From Lachnospiraceae bacterium (GTDB lineage Bacteria; Bacillota; Clostridia; Lachnospirales; Lachnospiraceae), in the NCBI GenBank assembly GCA_024693135.1, contig JAILLN010000065.1, positions 1 through 64,000 of the forward strand: DNA of 64,000 bases. The letters are read 5' to 3'. Numbering within the stretch: the first letter of the stretch is position 1; each line of letters begins with the position of its first letter. Position numbers and translations under genes: made by a program. Shown here one piece after another: positions 50,898 through 60,921 of this stretch. Below the pieces are notes generated by a model that saw nothing but the letters and a program-made list of their open reading frames with translations, was not told where the DNA came from and ran no database searches.

Positions 50898-53800
50898 TCA
50901 GGTTAAGAGCTCCAGCATGTCTTCCCGATTGAAGGAGGCGGAGCCGATCTCTTCTCCCGTAAGCACATCTTCCACCAGCTTCGTCTTTCCTTCCTTGATC
51001 TTCTGGATCTTCTCCTCCACCGTATCCTCCACGATGAGCTCATATACGGTCACATGCCTGGTCTGGCCGATCCTGTGCGTCCTGTCCGTGGCCTGATCCT
51101 GGGCCGCCTGGTTCCACCAGGGATCATAATGGATCACGATATCGGCCGCCGTCAGGTTGAGACCCGTCCCTCCCGCCTTCAGGGAGATCAGGAATGCGGG
51201 CACATCATCATTGGCAAAGGAATCCACCATCTGCATCCTTTTCTCCTTCTGCACGGATCCGTCGATCCGGTGATACCGGATGCCGGCTTCCCGAAGCCTT
51301 TCGCCGATGATGTCCAGCATGGTGGTAAACTGGGAAAAGATCAGGAGCTTATGCCCGCCGTCCACCGCCTGGCCCACAAGCTCAACGCAGGCCTCAAGCT
51401 TCGCGCTTTCCCCGCGGTAATTCTCATAAAGAAGGGAGGGATCGCAGCAGATCTGCCGAAGCTTCGTCAGCATGGAAAGGTACTGGAGCTTTTCTCCCTT
51501 AAATTCATCGGCGCTGACCTTGGAGAGCATCATCCGGATCTCCTCCACCGTGGCATCGTAAAGCTTCTGCTGCTTCTCCTCCATGCGGACAGAAACCACT
51601 TCCTCAAGCTTATCCGGCAGCTCCTTCAGCACTTGCTTCTTCAAGCGCCTCAGGATGAAGGGATGGACCATTTTCCTGAGCCTCTCCAGGGCAGCCTCGT
51701 CCTTTTCCGCCACAATGGGGGTCTCGTATTCCTTCTGGAACCGGGAATACTGCAGGAGGAAGCCCGGCATCAGATAATCCATGATGCTCCAAAGCTCGCT
51801 CAAATAGTTTTCGATGGGCGTGCCGGTAAGGGCCAGCCGGAAGGAGCTCTTCACCACCCGCACGGATCTTGCCGCCTGGGTATTCTGGTTTTTCACGAAC
51901 TGTGCCTCATCGATGATCTCATTGGCAAACCGGATCTCCTCATACAGGGCGATATCTCTTTTAAGCAGGTCGTAGGAGGTGATCCACACTTCCTTATCTC
52001 TGCTCTGCGCGATAAGCCCTGCTCTTTCCTTCGCATTCCCCGCGATGACGGCACAGGAAAGGCCTCCGGCATAGGTTTCCAGCTCCTTACGCCAGTTGTA
52101 GACCAGGGAAGCCGGGCATACCACAAGGGTTCTCAGCTCATCCCCCTTTTTCCCGGAAAGCTTCTCGGAAAGCAGGAAGGAAAGAACCTGCAGCGTCTTT
52201 CCCAGACCCATATCATCGGCCAGGATGCCCCCGAAGCCGCATTTTTTCAGCATGGCGATCCAGCGGAAGCCCTCCTTCTGGTATGGACGGAGGATCCCGG
52301 AGAGCGCCGGAGGCTCTTTGGCCGGATCTCCCCCATCCGGATCCATGTCGGCGATGAGCTTCGCATAATCCTCTCCGGCTTCAAGGGAGGCATCCTCCCT
52401 GTCTTTCAGCATTTCTTCCAGATAGAGGGCCCGGAAGGCAGGGATCCGGATGTTTTCGGGATCCTTCTTCCCATAATCCTGATACAGGGCCGATACCGTA
52501 TCCCAGGCATTTCCTTCCCCTTCCTCCATGGAGAGGAATTCCCCTGACCGCAGGCGGAAGTACTTCTTCTTTTTCCGGTAGGCGCCGAGGATCTCATCCA
52601 TCTCTGCCGCTAAAAGCCCCGTGCCCTGAAGGGAAAGAAGAAGATGCCCGGATTCCACGGATACGCCCACATGCATGACCGGCAGGGAACGGATCCGGTT
52701 TTTGCGCAGGTTTTCCGTGGCCATGACCTTCCCCATCTGCTCCAGCCTGGGCAGCTCTTCCTTCATGAAATGATAAAGCTCCTCCTCTGTAAGCCTGGAG
52801 GAAAGGACTCCGCTTTTGGGATCCAGCTTCTGGAAGATCTCCGGAAGGACAGACGCCACTTCGTTTTCCGCCCCGCTGTTCCGCCTTACCACCTCCGCCC
52901 TGCTGTCGTATAACAGGCAGGTCAGGTCCTGCTTGTCATATACCGCATAGGGAGTGCAGAGGAGTATCTGGCTGTCATCATAATCCAGCTTAAAAAGGAA
53001 GGCGGGCTGCTCCGGTTCATAATCCTCCAGATCCAGCCCCCTTGTCTCAAGGATCCCATATTTCTGGAACACGGGCAGGATATTGCGGAGCACCGCCCCG
53101 ATCTCGGATTCCCGGATATACAGCTCCTCATCCGTCCACTTCAGGAGGGAGAGCAGCTCCTGGGCCTTCTTCGTGCTTCCCATCCGTACCCGGAAGATCC
53201 CCTCCGGATCGTACAGATAAAGCACGGAGCCGTTGTTGTAAAGAAGCTTCGCTCCCGAAATGGCAAGGCCTGCTCCATAGGCCTTCTTTTTCAGCACCGC
53301 CCTTAATCCCTTGCGGTCCATGCTGACCGGATACTCCAGGGCATCGTCCACAAGGATCTCCTTCCCGTCCCAGACCTTCATGAAGGAATCAAATTCCGGA
53401 CCGGACAGGACAAGATAGCGTTTGGATTTTGACGCATCCAGGGCAAAAAGCTGTGCCCGGAAAAGTCCGTTTTCATAAGCCGACAGGAGGCCGGAGAGGA
53501 AATCCATCAGCGAAGCGGATTCCAGGTCGCAAAAGCCCCTCCCCATCCGGAGTTCATTTTTCCCCAGGGGATAATCCTCCCCCTTCTGATACGCCTCAAG
53601 GAAGCCTGAAAGATCCTTTACCTGCAGGGCTCTTTTTCCATAGCCTGCCCTAAGCTCCAGAAGCATCCTGCCCTGGCTCCTTAAGAGACCGCACTCAACC
53701 CTCCAGCGCTCCAGGCTCTTTACGGATTCATTAAAGGAAGGCAGGGGCTTGTCCTCGTTTCCCTTCAGCAGGGAAAGCAGCCTCCCGTCTGTGCGCTTCA

Positions 53801-54293
53801 GCACTCCGGGCAGGAAAGGATCCTCCACCCCGGTGAGGTTTCTTAAATCTTCCTCCAAAGGGGTCCCCAGGAAGGCCTCTTCCCCGGCATTCCTTGCCAT
53901 ATAGGCCGTAAGGAGCCCCGCGGTATGGGGACAGCCGTACCGGTCCTGCAGGAAGGCCTCGCATGTGCAGTCTGCCTCGCATATGATGTTCAGCTTTTTA
54001 TGGATCGTGATGGAAGCGGTCCTCTCCACGGCCTTGGATGTGGCATCCTGCTCCGTCCATCTGGCACAGAGAGCCTCCGTATCCTCCCGGGGAAAGGTAC
54101 CGTATGCCGCCTCCCCGTTCTTTTTCTCCTTCTCATCCACGCCAAAGCCGTAATAAGCCAAAGTCCTGGGTCTCGGCGCAGGTTTCCTCTTCGGGGCATC
54201 GGTAAGCTCCAGGTCTCCGGAAAAGTACAGCTCCGCGCCCTTTGCCAGTTCCTCCTCCGTATAGAGTCGGAAATAATCCCGGATCGTCATCAT
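50898..54293 (-). CDS. SNF2-family helicase/ATPase with SWIM zinc finger
   Basis: A 1131-residue DNA-dependent ATPase. A SWIM-type zinc finger lies near 107-128 (CTCEAFLQDRYGCPH, the C-x-C...C-x-H pattern); a long middle region (about 170-640) matches the bacterial SNF2-associated type; the motor follows with ILADDMGLGKTLQ near 695, the DEAQ box IIDEAQFVKN, LTGTPIENYLSELWSIMDYL, FSQFTTMLDIIGERL near 1000 and QATDRTHRIGQ near 1075. Such motors translocate on double-stranded DNA and remodel bound proteins. Its start overlaps the stop of the next gene by 4 bp (ATGA), so the two proteins are coupled. The second codon is also ATG. Confidence 0.92.
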   Translation of the reverse strand: MMTIRDYFRLYTEEELAKGAELYFSGDLELTDAPKRKPAPRPRTLAYYGFGVDEKEKKNGEAAYGTFPREDTEALCARWTEQDATSKAVERTASITIHKKLNIICEADCTCEAFLQDRYGCPHTAGLLTAYMARNAGEEAFLGTPLEEDLRNLTGVEDPFLPGVLKRTDGRLLSLLKGNEDKPLPSFNESVKSLERWRVECGLLRSQGRMLLELRAGYGKRALQVKDLSGFLEAYQKGEDYPLGKNELRMGRGFCDLESASLMDFLSGLLSAYENGLFRAQLFALDASKSKRYLVLSGPEFDSFMKVWDGKEILVDDALEYPVSMDRKGLRAVLKKKAYGAGLAISGAKLLYNNGSVLYLYDPEGIFRVRMGSTKKAQELLSLLKWTDEELYIRESEIGAVLRNILPVFQKYGILETRGLDLEDYEPEQPAFLFKLDYDDSQILLCTPYAVYDKQDLTCLLYDSRAEVVRRNSGAENEVASVLPEIFQKLDPKSGVLSSRLTEEELYHFMKEELPRLEQMGKVMATENLRKNRIRSLPVMHVGVSVESGHLLLSLQGTGLLAAEMDEILGAYRKKKKYFRLRSGEFLSMEEGEGNAWDTVSALYQDYGKKDPENIRIPAFRALYLEEMLKDREDASLEAGEDYAKLIADMDPDGGDPAKEPPALSGILRPYQKEGFRWIAMLKKCGFGGILADDMGLGKTLQVLSFLLSEKLSGKKGDELRTLVVCPASLVYNWRKELETYAGGLSCAVIAGNAKERAGLIAQSRDKEVWITSYDLLKRDIALYEEIRFANEIIDEAQFVKNQNTQAARSVRVVKSSFRLALTGTPIENYLSELWSIMDYLMPGFLLQYSRFQKEYETPIVAEKDEAALERLRKMVHPFILRRLKKQVLKELPDKLEEVVSVRMEEKQQKLYDATVEEIRMMLSKVSADEFKGEKLQYLSMLTKLRQICCDPSLLYENYRGESAKLEACVELVGQAVDGGHKLLIFSQFTTMLDIIGERLREAGIRYHRIDGSVQKEKRMQMVDSFANDDVPAFLISLKAGGTGLNLTAADIVIHYDPWWNQAAQDQATDRTHRIGQTRHVTVYELIVEDTVEEKIQKIKEGKTKLVEDVLTGEEIGSASFNREDMLELLT

Positions 54294-56065
54294 TTCCTTC
54301 TCCTCCCGGCCACCTTCCTTACGGCCACGGACGTTTTCTTCACCCTGCTTTTGGCTTTCGCGGCTTCTGCCTCACTCCGTTTTGCTTCCTCTTCCTTCCG
54401 AAGCTTTTCCCGTTCTTCTTCCATGTGCCTTAAGATGTCCTTCGGGCAGTCCGCCTTCGAATATCCCCAAAGCGCCATTACCGGCACGCGCTCCGCTTCC
54501 TTTCTCAGAATATCCAAAAGCTGTTTTAAGACCAGCTCCTTCCTTCCATCTCCTGCCCAGTCAAGCCTCGGCATTTGGGATACCGCCTTCCCGGCAGCCT
54601 CCACGGCGTCTCCTTTTTGGGCAAGGGCCGATGCCACGGAATCCACCCTGCCTTTGATCTGGTCTGCCCTGCTGCCATACCAGGTATAACTCCCGTACTG
54701 TTCGAAGAGAACTTCCATGTCCCTCCAGGCTTTTTCGGTTAAACCGAACCTCTGGTACGCTGCGGCATGAATGTCCTCCTTTGCGGGAAGGAAAAACCGC
54801 CCCGGCTCATCCGGCCGTATCCGGAGGATCTTCTCTGCATCCCCCTTGCTAAGCCGGGTGCTGTCATAAAGCAGCACTTTCTCCTTCGGGCTTATCCTGC
54901 CTCCTCTGCTTCCGAGCCTCTTGATCCCCAGGTGATTACGCTCTTCTGCCAGGGCATGGAAGAATTCCTCCTTCTTTTTTTCTGAAACAAGGTCCTCTCC
55001 AAGTACGCCGATCATGGCTTCAACCTGCTTCCACAAAAACACCCCATAGTAGGTCGAGCATGCCCATACGGCAGCCTTCAGGAGCTTTTCCTCCAGATAC
55101 TCCCTTTCCTCTTCTGTTCCGTACCATTCGTCATAGTATTCCAGTGCCTCCAGGGCGATCCTCGCCCCATCCTTCCCGGCATCCATGAGCAGGCCCATGT
55201 AATATAAGCGATGCAGCCTTTTTCCCCAATTCCCTGCAGGCTCCGGCTTTTCCGAAAGCACCAGCTCCTTAAAGGCCAGGAATTCCGAAAAGGTCATGTC
55301 CCGGAAGATCTCCTTCAGGCGGCTTCTGTCATAGCTTCGGCAGAAGGAATCCACGATCCCCTGCTTTCGCATGGTGGAGTCCACATAGATATTGTTTGCA
55401 TCCGCGATGTCTTTCAGATCGGCTACCTTCCACTGGCTGAGGAGAGCCTTCATGGGCATTCCCAGTTTCATATTGATCTCCCGGGATGCATTTTCCGGAT
55501 CGAAATATTTCCTGATCCCATTTTCGATTTTTTTCGGCTGATATTCCAAGGATTTCTCGGTAAGGAAGGTGCCGTCCTCTTCCCCACGGGCGGCCTTCCC
55601 GGATTTAAGCTCCGCCTGGATCTCGTTGATCCGTGCGATGTCCCAGATCCCATCCGGCAGATTTCTCCCCACATGCATGGTGACCGAAGGACGCCCCTCC
55701 TTCTCCCGGGATCTCCCCGGCCCGGCTCCCGCGCCTTCATCAGGGACAAGGAAAAGGGAAAGCCCCATCCTTCCCTTCTTTTTCCGGTGATCCGGTCCGG
55801 TAAGCAGGATCCGGATATCCCCTTCTTCCTGAAAGGCTTCCGAAATGGGCATTTTCTGATCAATGAGCTCCTGCTCCCCCAGCATGACCTTTCCCTCCTC
55901 CACAACCCTGCCCAGGGAGATCTGGCAGAGAGCCAGGAGATCACGCAGTACGGCATCCTCCGGCAGGCTGATGCGCCTTACGATGACCGGATTCGACCGC
56001 TCCACGCAGACATAGAATCCCGCCGCCCTCGTTCCTCCGTTTTCTTTTTTCTCCAATTCCCCCAT
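54290..56065 (-). CDS. Uncharacterised protein coupled to the SNF2 ATPase
   Basis: A 591-residue protein that I cannot assign. The N-terminal ~75 residues (SNPVIVRRISLPEDAVLRDL, ISLGR) recall the pRiA4b ORF-3 family. Around 205-245, LSQWKVADLKDIADANNIYV, then TMRKQGIVDSF resembles the small Rho-N/SAP-type nucleic-acid-binding helices. The middle is helical with several Trp/Tyr-rich segments, and the last ~45 residues are Lys/Arg/Ala-rich (RSEAEAAKAKSRVKKTS ... AGRRRK), like a histone-tail DNA-binding segment. ATG at 56065 has AGGG upstream, while the track start at 56077 has no ribosome site. It is translated first, then the SNF2 gene. A DNA-binding partner of the motor is a reasonable guess. 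Confidence 0.75.
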   Translation of the reverse strand: MGELEKKENGGTRAAGFYVCVERSNPVIVRRISLPEDAVLRDLLALCQISLGRVVEEGKVMLGEQELIDQKMPISEAFQEEGDIRILLTGPDHRKKKGRMGLSLFLVPDEGAGAGPGRSREKEGRPSVTMHVGRNLPDGIWDIARINEIQAELKSGKAARGEEDGTFLTEKSLEYQPKKIENGIRKYFDPENASREINMKLGMPMKALLSQWKVADLKDIADANNIYVDSTMRKQGIVDSFCRSYDRSRLKEIFRDMTFSEFLAFKELVLSEKPEPAGNWGKRLHRLYYMGLLMDAGKDGARIALEALEYYDEWYGTEEEREYLEEKLLKAAVWACSTYYGVFLWKQVEAMIGVLGEDLVSEKKKEEFFHALAEERNHLGIKRLGSRGGRISPKEKVLLYDSTRLSKGDAEKILRIRPDEPGRFFLPAKEDIHAAAYQRFGLTEKAWRDMEVLFEQYGSYTWYGSRADQIKGRVDSVASALAQKGDAVEAAGKAVSQMPRLDWAGDGRKELVLKQLLDILRKEAERVPVMALWGYSKADCPKDILRHMEEEREKLRKEEEAKRSEAEAAKAKSRVKKTSVAVRKVAGRRRK

Positions 56066-56119
56066 CGGATCCCTCATCGATTTTCTGTATTTATCAAGGC
56101 CTGGCTCTCCGGGAATGAT

Positions 56120-57154
56120 CTACAGGATGATCATGGCATCCCCAAAGGAGAAGAAACGGTATCTTTCCCGGATGGCTTCCTCATAAGCGCTAAGCACTGC
56201 CTCCCTTCCTGCAAGGGCGGAGACCAGCATGAGCAGGGTGCTTTCCGGCAGATGGAAGTTGGTGATCAGGCCGTCCAGGAGCTTAAAGCGGTATCCGGGA
56301 TAGATGAAGATATCCGTCTCTCCGGAGCCCGGGCTGAGCACCCCCTCCTTTGTGGAGGCGGATTCCAGGGTACGGCAGGCCGTGGTGCCTACGCAGATGA
56401 TCCGTCCCCCGTCACGCTTCGCCCCGTTTATGGCTTCTGCCGCAGATTCGGAGACAGAAAAAAACTCTGAATGCATATGATGCTCAGAGATTTTTTCTGC
56501 CTTCACGGGACGGAAGGTGCCAAGCCCCACGTGAAGAGTCACGAATACGGTCTTCACCCCCTTAGCCCGTATCGCTTCCAGTAATTCATTTGTAAAATGC
56601 AGCCCTGCGGTAGGCGCCGCGGCTGAACCGTCATGCTTCGCATAGACCGTCTGATAGCGGTCCTTGTCCAAAAGCTTATGGGTGATATAAGGCGGCAGGG
56701 GCATCTCCCCCAGCCGGCTTAAGACTTCCTCAAAAACGCCCTCATAATGGAACCTCACCAGGCGGTTCCCATCCTCCAGCACAGTGAGGATCTCCGCCGT
56801 AAGCTGTCCCTCCCCGAAGGAGACTCTGCTTCCCGGACGGAGCTTTTTTCCCGGGCGGACGATGCACTCCCATACATCCCTTCCCTTATTTTTTAAAAGC
56901 AGGATCTCTGATGCGGCGCCGGTGCCCTCCTTGGTGCCAAGAAGCCTTGCGGGAATGACCCGGGTATCGTTCAGCACAAGGCAGTCCCCCTCCTTCAGGA
57001 GATCAATGACCTCATGAAAGACATGATGCTCCGTCTGCCCCGTATCCTTATGCAGGTAAAGGAGCCTCGAATCATCCCTCTTTTCAAGGGGATCCTGGGC
57101 GATAAGGCCGGGCGGCAGCGCATAAAAGAAATCGCTTCTCCTAAGCTCTGCCAA
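56120..57154 (-). CDS. queA: S-adenosylmethionine:tRNA ribosyltransferase-isomerase
   Basis: Makes epoxyqueuosine in tRNA by transferring ribose from SAM to preQ1. Family motifs: [24 protein letters not shown] at the N-terminus, [12 protein letters not shown] near 60, [18 protein letters not shown] near 170, [11 protein letters not shown] and [18 protein letters not shown] near 295. Length (344) is normal. The start seems to be TTG, 3 bp after the pheT stop, with GGGAG in the pheT end. Other queuosine genes are not in the window. Confidence 0.94.
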   Translation of the reverse strand: MAELRRSDFFYALPPGLIAQDPLEKRDDSRLLYLHKDTGQTEHHVFHEVIDLLKEGDCLVLNDTRVIPARLLGTKEGTGAASEILLLKNKGRDVWECIVRPGKKLRPGSRVSFGEGQLTAEILTVLEDGNRLVRFHYEGVFEEVLSRLGEMPLPPYITHKLLDKDRYQTVYAKHDGSAAAPTAGLHFTNELLEAIRAKGVKTVFVTLHVGLGTFRPVKAEKISEHHMHSEFFSVSESAAEAINGAKRDGGRIICVGTTACRTLESASTKEGVLSPGSGETDIFIYPGYRFKLLDGLITNFHLPESTLLMLVSALAGREAVLSAYEEAIRERYRFFSFGDAMIIL

Positions 57155-57157
57155 GGC

Positions 57158-59581
57158 CTACTCCCTGAGCTTTATCCCGAGGGTTCCAAGACCGTTCAGG
57201 ATCTTTTTCATGACAGAATTGACCTCCTCATCGGAAAGGGTCTTTTCCTTATCCCGGAAGGTCACCGTATAGGCCATGGACTTGAAGCCCTCCTCGATCT
57301 GCTCTCCCTCATAGATATCAAAAAGCATGCAGCCCTCCAGGATCCTTCCGCCCCTTTGGCGGATCATCTCCTCTATGGTGCCTGCCAGGGTATCCTTCGG
57401 CACCACCATGGAGATATCCCTGGAAACTGCCGGGAATCTGGCAACTCCCTCATATTTCCTTTCAAAGCCGGCCTTCTCCGTGACCTTCGGCATGTCGATG
57501 ACGGCAAGATATGCCTCCGCCTTTGCCATGTCATAGGCCTTGCAGGTAAGGGGATGCACCTGCCCTAGATAACCGATCTTCTCTCCCCCGATGAGGATAT
57601 CCGCCTGCCTTCCCGGATGCAGGAAGGATTTATGGGATTCCGGGCTGTATGAGGCACGGTCCTTTATCCCGGCCTTCTCCAGGAACTGCTCTACCACGCC
57701 CTTCAGGAAATAGAAATCCCCTTCGCCATAAAAGCCCAGGGTAAGCTGCATACGCTCATCCGGAAGCTCCTCTAAGGGAAGACTGCGGGCAATATAAATG
57801 TTCCCCAGCTCATAAAGCCTGACGTCAGGATTCTTGCGGTTAAAGTTCGTAGACAGGGAGGTCAGGATCCCGTTCACCGGAAGGGTCCTCATGATGGAAA
57901 AGTCCGTCCCTAAGGGGTTGGCGATGGTGATGGCCTGTCGCTCTGCCGCATCCTTGGGAAGCAGGAGCCGGTCAAAGACCTCCGGGCTTTCGAAGGAATA
58001 GCAATAGCCCTGGGAAAAGCCGTTGGCCTCCGCCACGTCCTTCGCCACGTTTTCGATCCGGACCTTGAAGGGAAGCTTCCCGGAGGATGCCGTATCCTTG
58101 GGAAGGGTTACCGGGATCTTATCATATCCGTAGAACCTCGCCACTTCCTCCGCCAGGTCGGCAAAGCCCTTCAGGTCCTGCCGGAAGGTAGGGCAGATGA
58201 CCTCATTTGCCGCCTCATCATATTCAAGCTCCAGCTTCTTGAAGTATTGGAGCATTTCTTCCCTGGGGATGGCCGTCCCCAGATATTCGTTGATCCTCTC
58301 CGGCTCGAAGGGGATCCGGCATTCCTTGGGAAGCTCTCCATGGACATCCACCCGGCCGCCCACTATCGTGCCGCATTGAAGCTCCTCCACCAGGGTGCAG
58401 GCCCTCTCCATGGCAAGATAGGCATTGTGGGGGTCAAGCCCCTTTTCGAAGGTAGAGGAGGCATCCGTCCGAAGCCCGATCCTTCTGGCGGATTTCCGGA
58501 TATTGACACCGTTAAAGCAGGCCGCCTCAAAGAGCACGTCCTTCACGCTGTCCGTGATCTTGGAATTCTCTCCTCCCATGATGCCGGCGATGCCGATCTC
58601 CTTTTCTCCGTCACAGATCATCAGCACGTCGGAGTCCATCTTCCGTTCTTCCCCGTCCAGGGTCGTAAACACGTCTCCATCCTTTGCCCTCTGCACCACG
58701 ATCTTGCCGCCGGCCACCGTGGAAAGGTCAAAGGCATGCATGGGCTGCCCGCATTCCAGCATTACGTAATTCGTGATATCCACCAGGTTGCTGATGGGCC
58801 TGATCCCTGCGGCGCGAAGCCTCTGCTTCATCCACTCCGGGGATTCCCCGATGCGAATATCCTTCACCACCCGGGCCACATAACGGCTGCAAAGATCCGG
58901 ATCCTTGATCTCCACGCGGATATAGTCCTCCGCCTTCTCCCCGTTCCCGGTCTCCCGGATCTCCGGACCCTTATAGGGCAGGCCGAAGGTAGCCGCCGCT
59001 TCCCTGGCGATGCCCGCTACGCTGTAGCAGTCCACCCGGTTGGAGGTGATCTCATATTCAAATACGGTATCATGAAGCCCCAGTGCCTCCACGGCATCCT
59101 CTCCCAGCTTCACGTCACGGTGGAAGATGTATATGCCGTCCTCCGGGGCATCGGGAAATACATCCTGGGAAGAACCCAGCTCCTCGATGGAGCAGAGCAT
59201 GCCGTTGGATTCCACGCCGCGAAGCTTCCCGGCCTTAATGGGGACTCCATTTTCCGGCAATGGACCTCCGTCATGGCCCCCGGCGACCCTTCCCCCGCTC
59301 AATACCACCGGTACCAGGTCTCCCTCCTTTACATTGGGAGCTCCGGTCACGATCTGGGTCACTTCGCTTCCCACGTTTACCTGGCAGATGATCAGCTTGT
59401 CTGCATCAGGATGCTTCTCGATCTTTTCGATCCGTCCCACGACGATCTTTTCCAGGTTTCTGTCCAGCCTCCGGTATCCCTCCACCTTAGTTCCGCTCAA
59501 GGTCATCCTGTCCATATACTCCTGGTCTGTACAGGACAGCTCCGGCACATATGCTTTAATCCATGATAAGGGTGTATCCAT
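57158..59581 (-). CDS. pheT: Phenylalanyl-tRNA synthetase beta subunit
   Basis: With PheS it charges tRNA-Phe. The 807-residue protein begins with MDTPLSWIKAYVPEL, has the EMAP-like tRNA-binding domain at about 40-155 (IVVGRIEKIEKHPDADKLIICQVNVG), the B3/B4 editing domain (about 210-390), B5 (about 400-475), the catalytic-like core, and the C-terminal anticodon-binding FDX-ACB domain (about 712-805, FPAVSRDISMVVPKDT). Length is as expected. pheS lies 149 bp upstream; the gap shows no terminator. Confidence 0.96.
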   Translation of the reverse strand: MDTPLSWIKAYVPELSCTDQEYMDRMTLSGTKVEGYRRLDRNLEKIVVGRIEKIEKHPDADKLIICQVNVGSEVTQIVTGAPNVKEGDLVPVVLSGGRVAGGHDGGPLPENGVPIKAGKLRGVESNGMLCSIEELGSSQDVFPDAPEDGIYIFHRDVKLGEDAVEALGLHDTVFEYEITSNRVDCYSVAGIAREAAATFGLPYKGPEIRETGNGEKAEDYIRVEIKDPDLCSRYVARVVKDIRIGESPEWMKQRLRAAGIRPISNLVDITNYVMLECGQPMHAFDLSTVAGGKIVVQRAKDGDVFTTLDGEERKMDSDVLMICDGEKEIGIAGIMGGENSKITDSVKDVLFEAACFNGVNIRKSARRIGLRTDASSTFEKGLDPHNAYLAMERACTLVEELQCGTIVGGRVDVHGELPKECRIPFEPERINEYLGTAIPREEMLQYFKKLELEYDEAANEVICPTFRQDLKGFADLAEEVARFYGYDKIPVTLPKDTASSGKLPFKVRIENVAKDVAEANGFSQGYCYSFESPEVFDRLLLPKDAAERQAITIANPLGTDFSIMRTLPVNGILTSLSTNFNRKNPDVRLYELGNIYIARSLPLEELPDERMQLTLGFYGEGDFYFLKGVVEQFLEKAGIKDRASYSPESHKSFLHPGRQADILIGGEKIGYLGQVHPLTCKAYDMAKAEAYLAVIDMPKVTEKAGFERKYEGVARFPAVSRDISMVVPKDTLAGTIEEMIRQRGGRILEGCMLFDIYEGEQIEEGFKSMAYTVTFRDKEKTLSDEEVNSVMKKILNGLGTLGIKLRE

Positions 59582-59730
59582 TTTTTCCTCCTCTATAAAC
59601 GCATGCTTAAATCTGACTTACCCCGGTGGGATGCGGAACCCGTAACCGGCCAAAACCAGCCGCCAAAGGGTTCCCGCTCCTTTATTAATGCTCTGCATTC
59701 CGCCTGTTTCTCCGCTCTATCCGGGAATCC

Positions 59731-60768
59731 TCAGAACTGCTTCAGGAAGCGGATGTCGTTTTCATATAAAAGCCTCATATCGTCGATCTCATATTTCAGC
59801 AGCGCGATCCGCTCCAAGCCGATGCCGAAGGCAAAGCCCCGGTATCTTAAGGGGTCGATCCCGCTCATCTCCAGGACATGGGGATGGACCATCCCGCAAC
59901 CTAAGATCTCGATCCAGCCCTCTCCCTTGCAGAACCGGCAGCCCTTGCCCCCGCACTTAAAGCAGCTGACGTCCATTTCCGCCGAGGGCTCCGTGAAGGG
60001 AAAATGGTGCGGCCGGAAGCGTACCTTCGTATCCGCCCCGAAAAGCTCCTTTGCAAACTCTGCCAGGGTGCCCTTCAGGTCGGAAAAGGAGACCTTCTCG
60101 TCAATGAGAAGCCCCTCCACCTGGTGGAAGGAGGGGGAATGGGTGGCATCCACCGCATCCGACCGGAATACCCTTCCCGGAGAGATCATCTTGATGGGAA
60201 GCCTTCCCTTTTCCATCTCATGGACCTGAGTGGAGCTGGTCTGGGTACGAAGAAGGATATCCCCGCTGATGTAGAAGGTATCCTGCTCATCCTTGGCCGG
60301 ATGGCCCTCCGGAATGTTCAATGCCTCAAAATTATAATAATCCCGCTCTACCTCCGGGCCTTCCACCACCTCATAGCCCATGCCGATGAAGATCCGCTCC
60401 AGCTCCTCTAAGGCGATGGTATTGGGATGACGATGCCCCATCTCCTGCCGTTTCGAAGGAAGGGTCACGTCAATCTTCTCCTTCTTCAGCCGCTCATTCA
60501 TCGCCGCGGCCTCCATGCGCTCCTTGGCTTCCTTCAGGGCATTTTCGATCACGTCCCGGGTCTCATTCACCATCGCGCCCACCTTCGGACGCTCCTCGGC
60601 CGCCACTTCCTTCATGCTCTTGAGGACTGCGGTCAGCTCCCCCTTTTTCCCAAGGAAGGCCACCCGCACATCATTCAGCGCATCCAGCGCATCCTTCTCG
60701 CCGATGCCGGCATCATTGATCTGCTTCAGCGCCGCTTCCCTGATCTTTTCCAGATTTTCCCTGATCAT
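59731..60768 (-). CDS. pheS: Phenylalanyl-tRNA synthetase alpha subunit
   Basis: The catalytic subunit of the synthetase. The N-terminal coiled coil (about 1-90) binds tRNA-Phe. Class II motif 2 is FRSDAVDATHSPSFHQVEG near 200, and motif 3 is GFAFGIGLERIALLKY near 310. CFKCGGKGCRFCKGEGW near 270 is a four-cysteine insertion present in some bacterial PheS proteins. Length (345) is normal. It is the first gene of pheS-pheT-queA. No T-box leader was found upstream, although many clostridia control pheST that way. Confidence 0.96.
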   Translation of the reverse strand: MIRENLEKIREAALKQINDAGIGEKDALDALNDVRVAFLGKKGELTAVLKSMKEVAAEERPKVGAMVNETRDVIENALKEAKERMEAAAMNERLKKEKIDVTLPSKRQEMGHRHPNTIALEELERIFIGMGYEVVEGPEVERDYYNFEALNIPEGHPAKDEQDTFYISGDILLRTQTSSTQVHEMEKGRLPIKMISPGRVFRSDAVDATHSPSFHQVEGLLIDEKVSFSDLKGTLAEFAKELFGADTKVRFRPHHFPFTEPSAEMDVSCFKCGGKGCRFCKGEGWIEILGCGMVHPHVLEMSGIDPLRYRGFAFGIGLERIALLKYEIDDMRLLYENDIRFLKQF

Positions 60769-60875
60769 ACTGTTTCCTTTCTATGTCTGATGCGATGTCT
60801 TTTTCCGCCTAAATCCCGTCAAATTTCCTGATCCCCAAAAGCCGGATCCTTCGATCTTCTTTGCCGGATCTTCCT

Positions 60876-60903
60876 ATCATAACGAATCACTACTTTATCA
60901 CAA
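60876..60903 (-). promoter_or_regulatory. Promoter of pheS-pheT-queA
   Basis: TTGTGA and TATGAT on the minus strand with a 16-base spacer, giving a leader of about 100 bases. The leader has no T-box sequence. Confidence 0.5.
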
Positions 60904-60921
60904 ACAGGGGAAAATGACAAA

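Noticed and set aside
51054-52547. 497-residue plus-strand ORF opposite the SNF2 gene; also 55211-56470 and 58247-59566
   Set aside because: Long only because the real minus-strand gene has few codons that give stops on the other strand; no domain or ribosome site.
60769-60921. T-box leader before pheS
   Set aside because: The invariant AGGGTGGNACCGCG-like sequence is absent on the minus strand.
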